A stretch of 62,848 nt of DNA from Rhizobium sp. Q54 (GCA_945861895.1 CAMAWF010000011.1:1-62848), one strand, 5' to 3'; positions 38,170 to 48,336 are shown, counted from the first letter of the stretch. Notes: generated by a model from the sequence alone, not told the origin. Numbers and translations: made by a program.

Positions 38170-38673
38170 ATGGGCATCGAAGACGACATAAAATATTTTG
38201 AGAAGGTGCCGGCGTTCGCGATGCTCGACCGCCAGGCCTTGCGCATTCTGGCGATCGGCGCGGAGAGCCAGTATCTGCAGAGCGGCGCGGTGCTGTTCTA
38301 CGCGGGCGATCCGGCCGATGGCGGATTCATCGTGCAGGATGGATCGTTTTTGTTGCAGCCGGGCGCGCCGATCGAAGGCATCGACGACATCAGCGCCGGT
38401 CCGGGCACGCTGCTCGGCGAGCTCGCGCTGCTCACCGATACCGTGCGGCCGGCGACCGCCACCGCGCTTGAGCCCTCGACCGTGATCCGCATTTCCCGCA
38501 GTCTTTTTCTCAAGACGCTGGAAGGTCATCCGGCCGCCGCGCGCAAGCTGCGCGACAATCTGGTCATGCGGGTGGATCAGTGGACGCGCGAGTTGGGCAA
38601 TGTGCGGAAAGTTCTCGGCGCGCGCAATGCTCCAGCATCGCGGCCGGGCGGCCCCGCAGGCAGGCGGCGCTAG
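38170..38673 (+). CDS. Cyclic-nucleotide-binding-domain protein
   Basis: 167 aa from the ATG at 38170; a GTG at 38158 overlapping the cenR stop is the alternative. It is a single cNMP-binding beta-roll: FEKVPAFAMLDRQALRILA, GAVLFYAGDPADGGFIVQDG and the phosphate-binding-cassette-like GTLLGELALLTDTVRPATA. There is no DNA-binding domain, so it is not a CRP-type regulator. Its coupling to cenR suggests a role in the same pathway. Confidence 0.85.
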   Translation: MGIEDDIKYFEKVPAFAMLDRQALRILAIGAESQYLQSGAVLFYAGDPADGGFIVQDGSFLLQPGAPIEGIDDISAGPGTLLGELALLTDTVRPATATALEPSTVIRISRSLFLKTLEGHPAAARKLRDNLVMRVDQWTRELGNVRKVLGARNAPASRPGGPAGRRR

Positions 38674-39485
38674 ATTTCAATCGTCGCGGTCACCGGCACA
38701 TGATCCGACGGCCGCGCGGCGCCGCGGTAATCCTTGGCGATTTTTATTTTCGAGACGCGGTCGGCCAGCGCCGGCGAGGTCCAGATATGGTCGAGCCGGC
38801 GGCCGCGGTCGGCGGCCTTCCAATCCGCCGCGCGATAGCTCCACCAAGTGTAGAGCTTTTCCGGCTCGGGCGTGAGCACGCGCATGCTGTCGATCCAGTT
38901 GCCGGCGTTGCGCGCGAGCGCGAGCTTCTCGCATTCGACCGGGGTGTGCGAAACGACGCGGATCATCTGCTTATGCGACCACACATCATGTTCGAGCGGC
39001 GCCACGTTGAGATCGCCGACCAGCACCGCGCGCGATGCAGCGCCCGGCCGCAGCCCAGCGCGCTCGCGCATCTCGTCGAGGAAAGCGAGCTTGTGGGCGA
39101 ATTTCGGATTTGCTTTAGGATCGGGAATGTCGCCGCCCGCCGGCACGTAGAAATTATGCACGGTGATCGGGTCGCGCAGGCCGGCGCGTTCGCCGAGCAC
39201 CGCGGAGATGTGGCGGCAGTCGGTCTTGCCGCAGAAGCTCTGGATATCGAAGCGCTCGAACGGCAGCCGCGAGAGCACGACCACGCCGTGATAACCCTTC
39301 TGGCCGTTGAGCGCGACGTGCTGGTAGCCGAGCCGCTGGAAGCGCTTGAGCGGAAATTTGTCGTCCGGACATTTGGTTTCTTGCAGGCAGAGCACGTCGG
39401 GGCGCGAAGACTTGATGAATTTGGCGACCAGATCGATGCGCAGCCGCACCGAATTGATGTTCCAGGTGGTGATTTTGAGTTGCAT
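38670..39485 (-). CDS. xthA: XthA, exodeoxyribonuclease III
   Basis: 271 aa. It opens with ITTWNINSVRLR, then LCLQETKCPDDKFP (the Mg-binding Glu), VLVGDLNVAPLEHDVW and the C-terminal RRLDHIWTSP and SDHVPV motifs. It is an AP endonuclease/3' exonuclease in base-excision repair. It converges with the cNMP-binding gene with a 4-bp overlap. Confidence 0.97.
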   Translation of the reverse strand: MQLKITTWNINSVRLRIDLVAKFIKSSRPDVLCLQETKCPDDKFPLKRFQRLGYQHVALNGQKGYHGVVVLSRLPFERFDIQSFCGKTDCRHISAVLGERAGLRDPITVHNFYVPAGGDIPDPKANPKFAHKLAFLDEMRERAGLRPGAASRAVLVGDLNVAPLEHDVWSHKQMIRVVSHTPVECEKLALARNAGNWIDSMRVLTPEPEKLYTWWSYRAADWKAADRGRRLDHIWTSPALADRVSKIKIAKDYRGAARPSDHVPVTATIEI

Positions 39486-39493
39486 TGCTTTCT

Positions 39494-39524
39494 GTCATCC
39501 CCGGGCCAAGCCCGGGGATGATGG
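39494..39524. repeat. Intergenic palindromic repeat, family C (single hairpin)
   Basis: GTCATCCCCGGGCCAAGCCCGGGGATGAT hairpin between lolA and xthA. Confidence 0.75.
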
Positions 39525-39535
39525 CGGGTTGATGG

Positions 39536-40261
39536 CTACTGCGTATTCCGCGTGTAGTCGATCTTGAACATGTTGGGGTCCGGCCGCCGGGTGGTGTTGA
39601 GGTTATAGACCGCGATGGTGGTGTCGTAGCCCTGCGGATCGGTCACCGTCCACTGCTTGAGCTGCATGTCCTGGGCGCTGAACATGATCATCAGCCGGCT
39701 GGTGCCGACGATGGCGTTTTTTTCCTCGATCACCGTGGTGATGAACACATCGTCGGCATAGACCGCGATCAGGTTTGTGTCCTTGAGCAGATTGACGCGG
39801 TCGGAAAGCAGGAAGCGCAACGGCGTTTGCGACAGCGGATAAAGATCTTGCGTGGCCAGCCGGCGGTCGCGCACGACGACCGATTGCCCATCGGCGACCA
39901 GCTCGATCGGGCTCGGCGGATCGTATTCGAAACGAACCTTGCCGGGTTTCTGGATGTAGAACTGGCCCTGGGTGCGGCCGCCGTCCGGACCGACCTGCAC
40001 GAAATCGCCGGTGAGGATTTGCACGCCGGAGAGATAATTGCTGACCCGGTCGATGACCGCGCGCTGCTCCGGCGTCACCGTCGTGGTCGCGCCCATTTTT
40101 CCAAACAGCGCGGCAAAGGGGTTATTGGCGACCGGCGGGGCCGCGGTGGCCGGCGCGGTTTGCTTCGGCGCGGCCCGCGCCGGCGGCGGGGCAGACTGCG
40201 CCGCGGCGGGAACGGCCGTTAAACTCAGGAACAATGCGCCCAGAATGGCCCTGCGGCTCAT
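39536..40261 (-). CDS. lolA: LolA, outer-membrane lipoprotein carrier protein
   Basis: 241 aa from the ATG at 40261. The signal peptide ILGALFLSLTAVPAAAQ is followed by a Pro/Ala-rich spacer, then the LolA fold (YLSGVQILTGDFVQVGPDG, GKVRFEYDPPSPIELVADG). LolA shuttles lipoproteins across the periplasm. A longer frame to 40366 is a false extension through a palindromic repeat. Confidence 0.93.
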   Translation of the reverse strand: MSRRAILGALFLSLTAVPAAAQSAPPPARAAPKQTAPATAAPPVANNPFAALFGKMGATTTVTPEQRAVIDRVSNYLSGVQILTGDFVQVGPDGGRTQGQFYIQKPGKVRFEYDPPSPIELVADGQSVVVRDRRLATQDLYPLSQTPLRFLLSDRVNLLKDTNLIAVYADDVFITTVIEEKNAIVGTSRLMIMFSAQDMQLKQWTVTDPQGYDTTIAVYNLNTTRRPDPNMFKIDYTRNTQ

Positions 40262-40281
40262 CGGCCTAATGTCCTTCCCTG

Positions 40282-40383
40282 CTAGAGTCTGATCGGCTCC
40301 GACTGAATCGGAGCCCGGCTCTAGCCTTTTGTTTGAGCATGATCTTTTCCGAAAACCGGTTCCCACTTTTCGGGATCATGCTC
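40282..40383. repeat. Two palindromic repeats, family E
   Basis: 40282-40324: CTAGAG...CTCTAG with inner GGCTCCGA...TCGGAGCC. 40335-40383: GAGCATGATC...GATCATGCTC with inner CCGAAAA...TTTTCGG. The second is a GAACCGG-type element common in Bradyrhizobium relatives. They lie in the ftsK-lolA gap. Confidence 0.8.
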
Positions 40384-40468
40384 TAACGGCAGGCTGTGGC
40401 GATTTCACGGCCCAAACGCCTGCGGCACGGGTTAATCGCGAAGCTTGCGATTCTCAATAGCGCAAATC

Positions 40469-42877
40469 TCAATAACGATCATGGGGCTCCTCGCCCACCA
40501 GGATTTCGCGTTTTCCGGCATGGTTGGGCTGGCCGACGATGCCTTCCTGCTCCATCCGTTCCATCAGAGTCGCCGCCCGGTTGTAGCCGATTTGCAGTCG
40601 GCGCTGGATATAGCTGGTGGAAGCCTTGCGGTCGCGCGTGACGATCGCCACCGCCTGGCTGAACAGATCGCCTTCGCCGCCCATGGCGGTCTGGTCGAAC
40701 AGCGGCGAATCCTCGTCCTCTTCGATACTGGCCGTGACTTCTTCGAGGTATTCCGGCGCGCCCTGCGACTTGAGATGGCGCACCACCTTTTCGACTTCGT
40801 CGTCCGAAACGAATGGCCCGTGCACGCGGCTGATGCGCCCGCCGCCCGCCATGTACAGCATGTCGCCCTGGCCGAGCAGCTGCTCGGCGCCTTGCTCGCC
40901 CAAAATCGTGCGGCTGTCGATCTTGGAGGTGACCTGGAAGGAACCGCGGGTGGGGAAGTTGGCCTTGATGGTGCCGGTGATGACGTCGACCGACGGCCGC
41001 TGCGTCGCCAGGATGACGTGGATGCCGGCCGCGCGCGCCATTTGCGCCAGCCGCTGGATGGCGCCTTCGATGTCTTTGCCGGCGACCATCATCAGGTCGG
41101 CCATTTCGTCGACGATCACGACGAGATACGGCAGCGCTTCGAGTTCGAGCTCTTCCTTCTCGTAGATCGCCTGTCCGGATTCCTTGTCGTAGCCGGTGTG
41201 CACCGTGCGCGAGAGCATCTCGCCTTTTGCCTTGGCTTCGGCCAGCCGCGCGTTATAGCCGTCGATATTGCGCACGCCGAGCTTCGACATTTTCTTGTAG
41301 CGCTCTTCCATTTCGCGCACCGCCCATTTGAGCGCGACGACTGCCTTCTTCGGATCGGTCACCACCGGCGTGAGCAAATGCGGAATGCCGTCATAGACGG
41401 AGAGCTCCAGCATTTTCGGATCGACCATGATGAGGCGGCACTGGTCGGGCGTGAGCCGGTAGACCAGCGACAGGATCATGGTGTTGATGGCGACCGATTT
41501 GCCCGAGCCGGTGGTGCCGGCGATGAGCAGATGCGGCATGCGCGCCAGATCGACGATCACGGATTCGCCGCCGATGGTCTTGCCGAGGCAGAGCGGCAGC
41601 TTGGCGGCGGTCTCGTTGTAATCGTCGTTCGATAGCAATTCGCGCAGGTAAACTCTCTCGCGCGTCGGGTTAGGCAGTTCGATGCCGATGGCGTTGCGGC
41701 CGGAGACGACCGCGACGCGCGCCGATACCGCGCTCATCGAGCGGGCGATGTCATCGGCGAGCCCGATCACGCGCGAGGACTTGATGCCGGGCGCGGGTTC
41801 CAGCTCATACAGCGTGACCACCGGGCCGGGACGCGCATTGATGATCTCGCCGCGCACGCCAAAATCCGACAGCACGCTCTCAAGCGCGGTGGCGTTGGCC
41901 TGAATGACTGAAGCCGGCAATGTCGTGCGCTCGATCGCGCGCTGCGCGGTGAGCAGCGTAAGTGGCGGCAAAGCGTAACCGCTGCCCGAGCGGCGCGCGG
42001 CGCGGCGGCGCGGGGCGCGCTGCGGCTCGTCTTGCTCGTCCGTGAAATCGGTTTCGGCAGCCGTCGGCGCGCGGCCGATATCGTCAAACCGCGGCTCGAC
42101 GCGCTGGCCGGTGAAGCCCGGCAACGCTGCGCGCCGCAGCGGACGCGGCGTGCCGGTCACAAACCGCAAGACGCGGGACTTGATGCTGAGCAGTGAATGC
42201 ACGATCCAGCCGAGCGAAACCGATGCACGCTCTTCTTTGTGCCCGTCAATCTCGCCAGGCTCTTCGATGTCGCGCAGGCCGCTGCGCGCATGCGCGGCGG
42301 AGCGATCCGGCCAGCGCAGGCCGATTGCGAATATTAAAATGGCGATCAGTGCGATTCCCAACATGACGGCGACGCCGATGCGGTTGGCGCCCGCCAGCGT
42401 TCCGCCGAACGCCATTGCAGGCAGATGCAACACCGCATCGCCGATCACGCCGCCCAATCCGGCCGGCAATGGCCACTTGGCGCTGCGCGGCAAACACGCG
42501 GCAAAACCGGCCGCCGCCGGCAGCGCGACGATCCAGAGCGCCGCGCGCCACTTCTCGCCCAGCGGGCGATGCGCGATCAACCGGCCGCCGCATATCGCGG
42601 CCGGCAGCAAAAAGACGATAGCCGCAAGCCCGAACAGCTGCATCATCAGGTCGGCGACAATGGCGCCGGTGGTGCCGAGCAGATTGCGCACCGGCGCGCC
42701 GGTGGCGTGACTGAGCGAAGGGTCCTGCACCGACCATGTGGCGAGCGCGATTGCCGCCAGCAGCGCCAGTGTAATCAGCACAAGCCCGGCGAATTCGTAC
42801 AAACGGCGGCGTAAAATGTCGCGGAAATGCTCGGACAGGAACGCCAGGGCGTCGAGGCTGCGGTCGATTGCGGGCAT
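40469..42877 (-). CDS. ftsK: FtsK, DNA translocase
   Basis: 802 aa from the ATG at 42877, with GGAGAA 6 nt upstream. The N-terminal part has four membrane helices (to about residue 190), a short linker, then the motor: Walker [15 protein letters not shown], Walker [13 protein letters not shown]. The C-terminal gamma domain ([25 protein letters not shown]) is a winged helix that reads KOPS. It moves chromosome DNA at the septum and activates XerCD. Confidence 0.97.
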   Translation of the reverse strand: MPAIDRSLDALAFLSEHFRDILRRRLYEFAGLVLITLALLAAIALATWSVQDPSLSHATGAPVRNLLGTTGAIVADLMMQLFGLAAIVFLLPAAICGGRLIAHRPLGEKWRAALWIVALPAAAGFAACLPRSAKWPLPAGLGGVIGDAVLHLPAMAFGGTLAGANRIGVAVMLGIALIAILIFAIGLRWPDRSAAHARSGLRDIEEPGEIDGHKEERASVSLGWIVHSLLSIKSRVLRFVTGTPRPLRRAALPGFTGQRVEPRFDDIGRAPTAAETDFTDEQDEPQRAPRRRAARRSGSGYALPPLTLLTAQRAIERTTLPASVIQANATALESVLSDFGVRGEIINARPGPVVTLYELEPAPGIKSSRVIGLADDIARSMSAVSARVAVVSGRNAIGIELPNPTRERVYLRELLSNDDYNETAAKLPLCLGKTIGGESVIVDLARMPHLLIAGTTGSGKSVAINTMILSLVYRLTPDQCRLIMVDPKMLELSVYDGIPHLLTPVVTDPKKAVVALKWAVREMEERYKKMSKLGVRNIDGYNARLAEAKAKGEMLSRTVHTGYDKESGQAIYEKEELELEALPYLVVIVDEMADLMMVAGKDIEGAIQRLAQMARAAGIHVILATQRPSVDVITGTIKANFPTRGSFQVTSKIDSRTILGEQGAEQLLGQGDMLYMAGGGRISRVHGPFVSDDEVEKVVRHLKSQGAPEYLEEVTASIEEDEDSPLFDQTAMGGEGDLFSQAVAIVTRDRKASTSYIQRRLQIGYNRAATLMERMEQEGIVGQPNHAGKREILVGEEPHDRY

Positions 42878-42888
42878 ATTTTCTCCGC

Positions 42889-44106
42889 TCACCCGAGCAC
42901 GGCGACAAGGCGGTGCAACGCCTCCGCCGTAGCCTCTTTGTCCTGCACCATGGCGACGCGGATATAATCCGTGCCGGGATTCGAGCCATCGGCCTGCGGG
43001 CGCGCGAGATAGCGTCCCGGTACGACGCGTACGCCGGCCTCGCGCCACAGCCGCTTGCTGGCGGCCTCGCTGCCGCCCATGGCGGCCACGTCGAGCCAGA
43101 GAAAAAATCCGCCGGCAGGACGCTTGTAGCCATAGCGTCCGCCGACGATCTGATCGGCAAGATCGAACTTGGCGTTGTAGAGCCGGCGATTTTCTTCGAC
43201 GTGTTTTTCGTCGTTATAGGCCGCGACGGCGACGGCCTGCGCCGGCAACGGCACCTGCGGCGCGGCGACATTGCGCAGCTCAAGATACTGGCCGAGGAAA
43301 CGCCGGTCGCCGGCGGCAAAGCCGACGCGCAGGCCCGGCAGACTTGAGCGCTTGGACAGCGAGTGAAACACCACGGCATGCGCAAAATCAGGGCCGGCGG
43401 CTTCCAGCATGCCGGGCGGGGGTTCCTTGCTGTAGATTTCGCAATAGCATTCGTCGTTGAACACCAGGAATCCAAAGCGCCGCGCCAGCCCCGCGAGCCG
43501 CACCAGATAGGCGTGATCGGCGACGGCGCCTTGCGGGTTTGCCGGCGAGGCGAGATAAAACGCAACCGTGCGCGCCAGCAGTTCGTCAGGCAGCGCATCG
43601 AGGTCGGGCAGAAATCCGTTCGTCACGCGCGCCGGCAGATACACCGTCTCGCATTCGGCGGCGGCGGCTCCCGCGGCATAGGCGGCGTAGAATGGATTGG
43701 GAATCAGAATTGCCGGCGGGCCCGCGCGCTTGGCGACCCAGCGCTTGGCCGCGATGGCGGCGAGAAACAGCCCTTCGCGCGTGCCGTTGAGCACCAGCAC
43801 TTCGCTGTCGGCATCGACCGGGCGCTTGAGCTTGTAGCGCCGGCCGAGCCAGCCGGCGGCGGCGCGGCGGAATTGATCGCTGCCCTTGTTGGGCGGATAG
43901 CGGCCGAAGTCTGCGAGATTTTCCGCCAGCACCGGCCCGACGAACGGCGGCATCGGATGCTGCGGTTCGCCGACCGAAAGATTGATCGCCGGCTTGCCCG
44001 GTTTGCTGTCGCCCAGGAGTTCGGTCAGCCGCACGAACGGCGAGCGCATATCCACCGCAGGCGCGGGGCTGACAATGGGTTGGCGTTCGGCACTTGTCAT
44101 GGACAT
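42889..44106 (-). CDS. PLP-dependent class I/II aminotransferase (DapC-like)
   Basis: 405 aa from the ATG at 44106; the ATG at 44100 is equally likely, and the longer frame to 44157 is unsupported. The PLP Lys is in [17 protein letters not shown], and [11 protein letters not shown] and [10 protein letters not shown] are fold-type I motifs. It resembles succinyldiaminopimelate or N-acetyl-LL-diaminopimelate aminotransferases; the substrate is not certain. It lies 11 bp upstream of ftsK on the same strand. Confidence 0.88.
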   Translation of the reverse strand: MSMTSAERQPIVSPAPAVDMRSPFVRLTELLGDSKPGKPAINLSVGEPQHPMPPFVGPVLAENLADFGRYPPNKGSDQFRRAAAGWLGRRYKLKRPVDADSEVLVLNGTREGLFLAAIAAKRWVAKRAGPPAILIPNPFYAAYAAGAAAAECETVYLPARVTNGFLPDLDALPDELLARTVAFYLASPANPQGAVADHAYLVRLAGLARRFGFLVFNDECYCEIYSKEPPPGMLEAAGPDFAHAVVFHSLSKRSSLPGLRVGFAAGDRRFLGQYLELRNVAAPQVPLPAQAVAVAAYNDEKHVEENRRLYNAKFDLADQIVGGRYGYKRPAGGFFLWLDVAAMGGSEAASKRLWREAGVRVVPGRYLARPQADGSNPGTDYIRVAMVQDKEATAEALHRLVAVLG

Positions 44107-44233
44107 CACAAACCGCAACTCGGACACGCGACGGCGGGCCGCCCCGCGAAGCCGCAAGGGTCAGGTCCGACAGCATAGGTGGAGCGAGGTTAAGACCCGA
44201 TTAACCATCGGCGGGGCGGGCAATATCCTGTTG

Positions 44234-44334
44234 GTCATTCCGGGGCGCGGCCGAAGGTCGCGAACCCGGTATCCATAATCTCCGATCGTGAATTTGGATT
44301 CCGGGCCCGGCCCTTTGGGCCGTCCCGGAATGAC
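44234..44334. repeat. Intergenic palindromic repeat, family B (two hairpins)
   Basis: An inverted pair of GTCATTCCGG...CCGGTATCC / GGATTCCGGG...CCCGGAATGAC hairpins. It fills most of the 333-bp stretch without a gene (44107-44439) between the aminotransferase and amtB. Confidence 0.8.
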
Positions 44335-44366
44335 GATGTGAGGGACAAGGGTCATTAAACAGAGAG

Positions 44367-44394
44367 AGCCCCCGGTCCTGGTGGACCGAGGGCT
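44367..44394 (-). terminator. Rho-independent terminator of the first amtB
   Basis: On the minus strand AGCCCTCGGTCC pairs with GGACCGGGGGCT (12-bp stem, one G-U) around an ACCA loop, then CTCTCTGTTT follows. It is 45 bp downstream of the amtB stop. Confidence 0.85.
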
Positions 44395-44439
44395 CGACGG
44401 AAGGGGCAGTGCCGGGTTTCCGCCCCTGCCGTTAGGCCG

Positions 44440-45918
44440 TCACATGTTGTAGGCGCGCTCGCCCTGTTCGGTGAGATCGAGCCCTTCGCGCTCCCTGTCG
44501 GTCGGAACGCGCAAGCCGACGATCAGATCGACCGTTTTGTAGAGAATGGCCGAGCCGACGCCGGACCACACCAGCGTCATCAGCACGCCCTTGCTCTGCG
44601 CGATCATCTGGCTGACGAGGTTGTAATCGGCGATCTTGCCGATGCTGTAGTCGAAGATGCCCGTACCGCCGAGCGCCGGGTTGACCAGGATGCCGGTGCC
44701 GAGGGCGCCGATGATGCCGCCGATGCAGTGCACGCCGAACACGTCGAGCGAGTCGTCGTAGCCGAGCGCGTTCTTCACCGTGGTGCAGAAGATAAAGCAC
44801 ATCACGCCGGCCACGAGGCCAAGCACGATCGCGCCCATCGGTCCGGAATAGCCGGAGGCTGGCGTGACCGCGACTAGGCCGGCGATGCAGCCGGACAATG
44901 CGCCGAGCAGCGACGGTTTACCCTTGATCGCCCATTCGACGAACATCCACGCCATCGCCGCAGCCGCGGTGGCGACGAAGGAATTAATCATGGCGAGTGC
45001 GGCGCCGCCGTTGGCTTCGAGATTCGATCCGGCGTTGAAGCCGAACCAGCCCACCCACAGCAGCGCGGCGCCGATCATGCTCATGGTCAGCGAATGCGGA
45101 GCCATCAGTTCCCTGCCGTAGCCGGTGCGCTTGCCGATCATCAGCGCACCGACGAGCCCTGCGATGCCGGCATTGATGTGCACGACGGTGCCGCCGGCAA
45201 AATCGATCGCGCCCCACAGGAACACCTTGCCGCCGTCGGCCATGACGGCATCGAGCGCTTCCTGCGCAATCTTCTTGGCGGCGGGATCTTTCGCCGCGGC
45301 GAGCGCTTTCACCGCTGCGGCGATTGCGTCCGGCCCGGCCCAATACCAGACCATGTGCGCGATCGGAAAGTAGACGAACGTCACCCATAGCGGGATGAAC
45401 AACACCACCGCGGAGAATTTTATACGCTCGGCGAAGGCGCCGACGATCAGCGCCGGCGTGATTGCCGCGAAGGTCATCTGGAAACAGATGTAGATGTACT
45501 CGTTGATGGTGACGCCGGCGGAGAATGTCGGAACCTGCGTATCCGGCGTGACGCCCATCAGGAAGGCTTTCGAGAAATTTCCGATGAACGGCGAGCCGCC
45601 GGTGAAGGTAAGACTGTAGCCGTAGAGCACCCAGATCAGGGTGACGATGCAGACGGTGTAGAAGACATGCGCCAAAACCGAGAGCATGTTTTTCGAGCGC
45701 ACCAGTCCGCCGTAGAACAAGGCGAGGCCGGGACTGGTCATCAACAGCACCAGCACCGTTGCCGTCAGCATCCAGGCATTGTCGCCCTTGTTGAAAGTTA
45801 CCGCAGCCGGCGTCACCGCTGGCGCTGCCGCTTGCGCGAGCGCGCAGTCGGAAATCGCAACACCGGCGGCGAGAGCGGCAAGTCCCAGCCCCGCGCGGTA
45901 AGCTATCTTCACCGTCAT
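44440..45918 (-). CDS. amtB: AmtB ammonium transporter (first copy)
   Basis: 492 aa. A signal peptide ends near ISDCALAQ, then about eleven membrane helices. Typical motifs are MTSPGLALFYGGLVR, GAIDFAGGTVVHINAGIAGLV (with a pore His) and GYDDSLDVFGVHCIGGIIG (second pore His). It has a longer periplasmic segment with AAAKDPAAKKIA between helices. AmtB lets ammonium enter and is blocked by unmodified PII. It follows its glnK by 37 bp. Confidence 0.97.
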   Translation of the reverse strand: MTVKIAYRAGLGLAALAAGVAISDCALAQAAAPAVTPAAVTFNKGDNAWMLTATVLVLLMTSPGLALFYGGLVRSKNMLSVLAHVFYTVCIVTLIWVLYGYSLTFTGGSPFIGNFSKAFLMGVTPDTQVPTFSAGVTINEYIYICFQMTFAAITPALIVGAFAERIKFSAVVLFIPLWVTFVYFPIAHMVWYWAGPDAIAAAVKALAAAKDPAAKKIAQEALDAVMADGGKVFLWGAIDFAGGTVVHINAGIAGLVGALMIGKRTGYGRELMAPHSLTMSMIGAALLWVGWFGFNAGSNLEANGGAALAMINSFVATAAAAMAWMFVEWAIKGKPSLLGALSGCIAGLVAVTPASGYSGPMGAIVLGLVAGVMCFIFCTTVKNALGYDDSLDVFGVHCIGGIIGALGTGILVNPALGGTGIFDYSIGKIADYNLVSQMIAQSKGVLMTLVWSGVGSAILYKTVDLIVGLRVPTDREREGLDLTEQGERAYNM

Positions 45919-45955
45919 GGTCTAACTCCTGTCCGAAGACGATTGAGGTGCGGGT

Positions 45956-46294
45956 TCAAAGCGCCGCGGCGTCGATTTCGCCGGTGCGGATGCGCACGGC
46001 GTGATCGAGACCGAAGACAAAGATTTTTCCATCGCCGATCTGGCCGGTCTTGGCCGCGCCGGTGATGGCGGCGATGACTTTGTCCACCTGGTCGGAGGGT
46101 ATCGCGACCTCGATCTTGAGCTTTGGCAGGAAACTGACGGCGTATTCGGCGCCGCGATAGATTTCCGTGTGGCCCTTTTGACGCCCGTAGCCTTTGACCT
46201 CGGTGACGGTCAGTCCTTGCACCCCGGTCGAGGTCAATGCCTCGCGCACCTCGTCGAGCCTGAAAGGCTTGATAATGGCCATGACGATTTTCAT
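45956..46294 (-). CDS. glnK: GlnK PII signal protein (first copy)
   Basis: 112 aa. It starts MKIVMAIIKPFRLDEVREAL. The T-loop YGRQKGHTEIYRGAEY contains the uridylylation Tyr51 (in EIYRGA), and TGQIGDGKIFVFGL is the C-terminal PII block. It binds ATP/ADP and 2-oxoglutarate, and controls AmtB. Confidence 0.97.
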   Translation of the reverse strand: MKIVMAIIKPFRLDEVREALTSTGVQGLTVTEVKGYGRQKGHTEIYRGAEYAVSFLPKLKIEVAIPSDQVDKVIAAITGAAKTGQIGDGKIFVFGLDHAVRIRTGEIDAAAL

Positions 46295-46399
46295 GGATTG
46301 GATCCCCGCTTGAGCCCGTTTCTGTCACCCGCAATGCAGGCGTTTTCACACAACCTTGCCGCACGAAACGGCGTCCGCGGGCAGTGCCGGGGAGATAGA

Positions 46400-46416
46400 A
46401 TCAAACGCCGTGCCAG
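46400..46416 (-). promoter_or_regulatory. Possible sigma-54 promoter of glnK-amtB
   Basis: On the minus strand CTGGCACGGCGTTTGAT resembles YTGGCACG-N4-TTGCW, with one mismatch at the conserved C of the -12 element. It is 106 bp upstream of the glnK start, in a 301-bp gap that has no gene. NtrC sites were not identified. Confidence 0.45.
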
Positions 46417-46544
46417 ATCGCCGGCGCCGGCCTATGTCTCTGAAACGTTGGGGGATTTTCTGAAACTTGCAGCCGGGGCGAAACCCGGCCGGGCAACCGC
46501 GCCCAAAGACTCGTCAGGCTGCATAATAAATAGCCAGAGACTTC

Positions 46545-46588
46545 CGGCCGCCGCCGCGCCCGATTTCGCCGGACGCGGGCGGCGGCCG
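46545..46588 (-). terminator. Possible terminator of the second amtB
   Basis: CGGCCGCCGCC at 46545 onward pairs with GGCGGCCG up to 46588 on either side of a GC-rich loop, just after the amtB stop. The downstream stretch on the minus strand is TATTTATTATG, weakly U-rich. Confidence 0.4.
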
Positions 46589-46595
46589 TAACGCG

Positions 46596-47927
46596 CTACT
46601 GCAATGCCTCGCCGTGCTGCGTAACGTCGAGCCCTTGCCGCTCATCTTCCACGCTCACGCGCAGCGGCGTCAGCGCGCCGATCAGCTTGAGCAACACGAA
46701 GGTGACGACGCCGCACCAGACGATGGTGACGCCGATCCCGTAAAGCTGGATCAGCACTTGGCCGGGATTTCCTCCCAGCAAACCGGGTGAGCCGCCGGGC
46801 ATTTCCGGGCTCGCCGACAGCGCGCCCACCGCAAATACGCCGGTCAACAATGTGCCGGTGAAGCCGCCGATGCCGTGCACGCCAAACACGTCGAGCGAGT
46901 CGTCATAGCCGAGCTTGCTCTTGAGCCAGGTGCAGGCCCAGTAGCAGACGGCGCCGGCGATGATGCCAATCATGATGCCATGCATCGGCAGCACGAAACC
47001 GGAAGCCGGCGTGATGGTGCCGAGGCCGGCGACCGCGCCGGAGATCATGCCGAGCACCGAAGGTTTGCCGCGCGTCCACCATTCCAGCGCCATCCAGGTC
47101 AACGCGCCGGCGCTGGCGGCAAGATGCGTGACGACGATCGCCATCGAGCCGCGCGAACCGGCCGCCAATGCCGAACCGCCGTTGAAGCCGAACCAGCCGA
47201 CCCACAGCAGGCCGGTGCCGATCACGGCAAGCGATAGATCGTGAGGCGCGAGATTTTCCGAGCCGTATCCGCGCCGTGTGCCAAGCACATAGGCCGCAAC
47301 CAGCCCGGCCACGCCGGCATTAAGATGCACCACCGTCCCGCCGGCAAAATCGAGCAGGCCGGCGGCGCCAAGAAAGCCGCCGCCCCAGACCCAATGCGAG
47401 ATCGGCACATAGACGAAGATCAGCCAGCCGGTGCAGAACAAGAGAAACGCCGAAAACCGCAACCGGTCGGCGACCGCTCCGGCGACGAGCGCAACGGTGA
47501 TGATCGCGAACGTCATCTGGTAGATCATGAACAGGCTTTCGGGGATGGTCTTGGCCAGCGGGCTGATGGTGTCGAGATTCATGCCCGTCAGCAGCAGCCG
47601 CTCCAACGTTCCGATGTACGGTCCCTCGCCGGTGAATGCGAGCGTGTAGCCGATCAGCGCCCACAACACGGAGACCAGCATGGTGGCGGCAAGGCTCTGC
47701 GCCATGGTGGCGAGCATGTTCTTTTTGCGCACCATGCCGGCGTAGAACAATGCCAGGCCTGGAATCGTCATCATCAAAACAAGTCCGGTGGCGGCGAGCA
47801 TCCATGCGGTGTCGGCGGCATCGATCTTTGCCGCAGTGCCTGCTTGCGCGAATGCCGGCGACGACGCGAACGATGCGATTGCCGCCATAAATGAAAATGC
47901 GAGACGGCGTGGTGACGCCTTTGTCAT
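46596..47927 (-). CDS. amtB: AmtB ammonium transporter (second copy)
   Basis: 443 aa, with a signal peptide ending near SSPAFAQ and about eleven helices. Motifs are MTIPGLALFYAGMVRKKN, LDFAGGTVVHLNAGVAGLV and GYDDSLDVFGVHGIGGFTG. It is diverged from the first copy (roughly half identical by eye), so this is not a recent duplication. It follows the second glnK by 24 bp. Confidence 0.97.
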   Translation of the reverse strand: MTKASPRRLAFSFMAAIASFASSPAFAQAGTAAKIDAADTAWMLAATGLVLMMTIPGLALFYAGMVRKKNMLATMAQSLAATMLVSVLWALIGYTLAFTGEGPYIGTLERLLLTGMNLDTISPLAKTIPESLFMIYQMTFAIITVALVAGAVADRLRFSAFLLFCTGWLIFVYVPISHWVWGGGFLGAAGLLDFAGGTVVHLNAGVAGLVAAYVLGTRRGYGSENLAPHDLSLAVIGTGLLWVGWFGFNGGSALAAGSRGSMAIVVTHLAASAGALTWMALEWWTRGKPSVLGMISGAVAGLGTITPASGFVLPMHGIMIGIIAGAVCYWACTWLKSKLGYDDSLDVFGVHGIGGFTGTLLTGVFAVGALSASPEMPGGSPGLLGGNPGQVLIQLYGIGVTIVWCGVVTFVLLKLIGALTPLRVSVEDERQGLDVTQHGEALQ

Positions 47928-47951
47928 GTTGATCCCCCCTATGCGGATGTT

Positions 47952-48290
47952 CTAAAGCGCGTCGTCGTCGGTCTCGCCGGTGCGGATGCGCACCGCCTGC
48001 TCGATGCCGGTGACAAAAATCTTGCCGTCGCCGATCTGGCCGGTCTTCGCCGCGGCGGTGATGGCTTCCACCGCCTTGTCGGCGTGGTCGGTGGAGACCG
48101 CGACCTCGATCCGCAATTTCGGCAGGAAGTTCACGGCGTATTCGGCACCGCGGTAGATTTCGGTATGGCCTTTCTGCCGGCCATATCCCTTGACCTCGGT
48201 GACCGTCATGCCGTGGACGCCCATGGCGGTGAGCGCGTCGCGCACCTCCTCAAGCTTGAACGGTTTGATGATGGCGATGACAAGCTTCAT
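47952..48290 (-). CDS. glnK: GlnK PII signal protein (second copy)
   Basis: 112 aa from the ATG at 48290; the frame to 48386 is an unsupported extension. MKLVIAIIKPFKLEEVRDAL, the T-loop with Tyr51 (HTEIYRGAEY) and the C-terminal TGETDDDAL are seen. It differs from the first copy mainly in the B-loop side (STDHADKAVEAITAA). It pairs with the second amtB. Confidence 0.97.
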   Translation of the reverse strand: MKLVIAIIKPFKLEEVRDALTAMGVHGMTVTEVKGYGRQKGHTEIYRGAEYAVNFLPKLRIEVAVSTDHADKAVEAITAAAKTGQIGDGKIFVTGIEQAVRIRTGETDDDAL

Positions 48291-48336
48291 GGCTTCAATC
48301 CCCGGCAAAACGGCTCTTCGGCCGCGCATGCTTACG

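Noticed and set aside
40262-40366. N-terminal extension of LolA
   Set aside because: It is the translation of a family E palindromic repeat; the signal peptide starts at the ATG at 40261.
46600-48290. Recent duplication of the glnK-amtB operon
   Set aside because: The two AmtB proteins differ too much and have different signal peptides and loop lengths.
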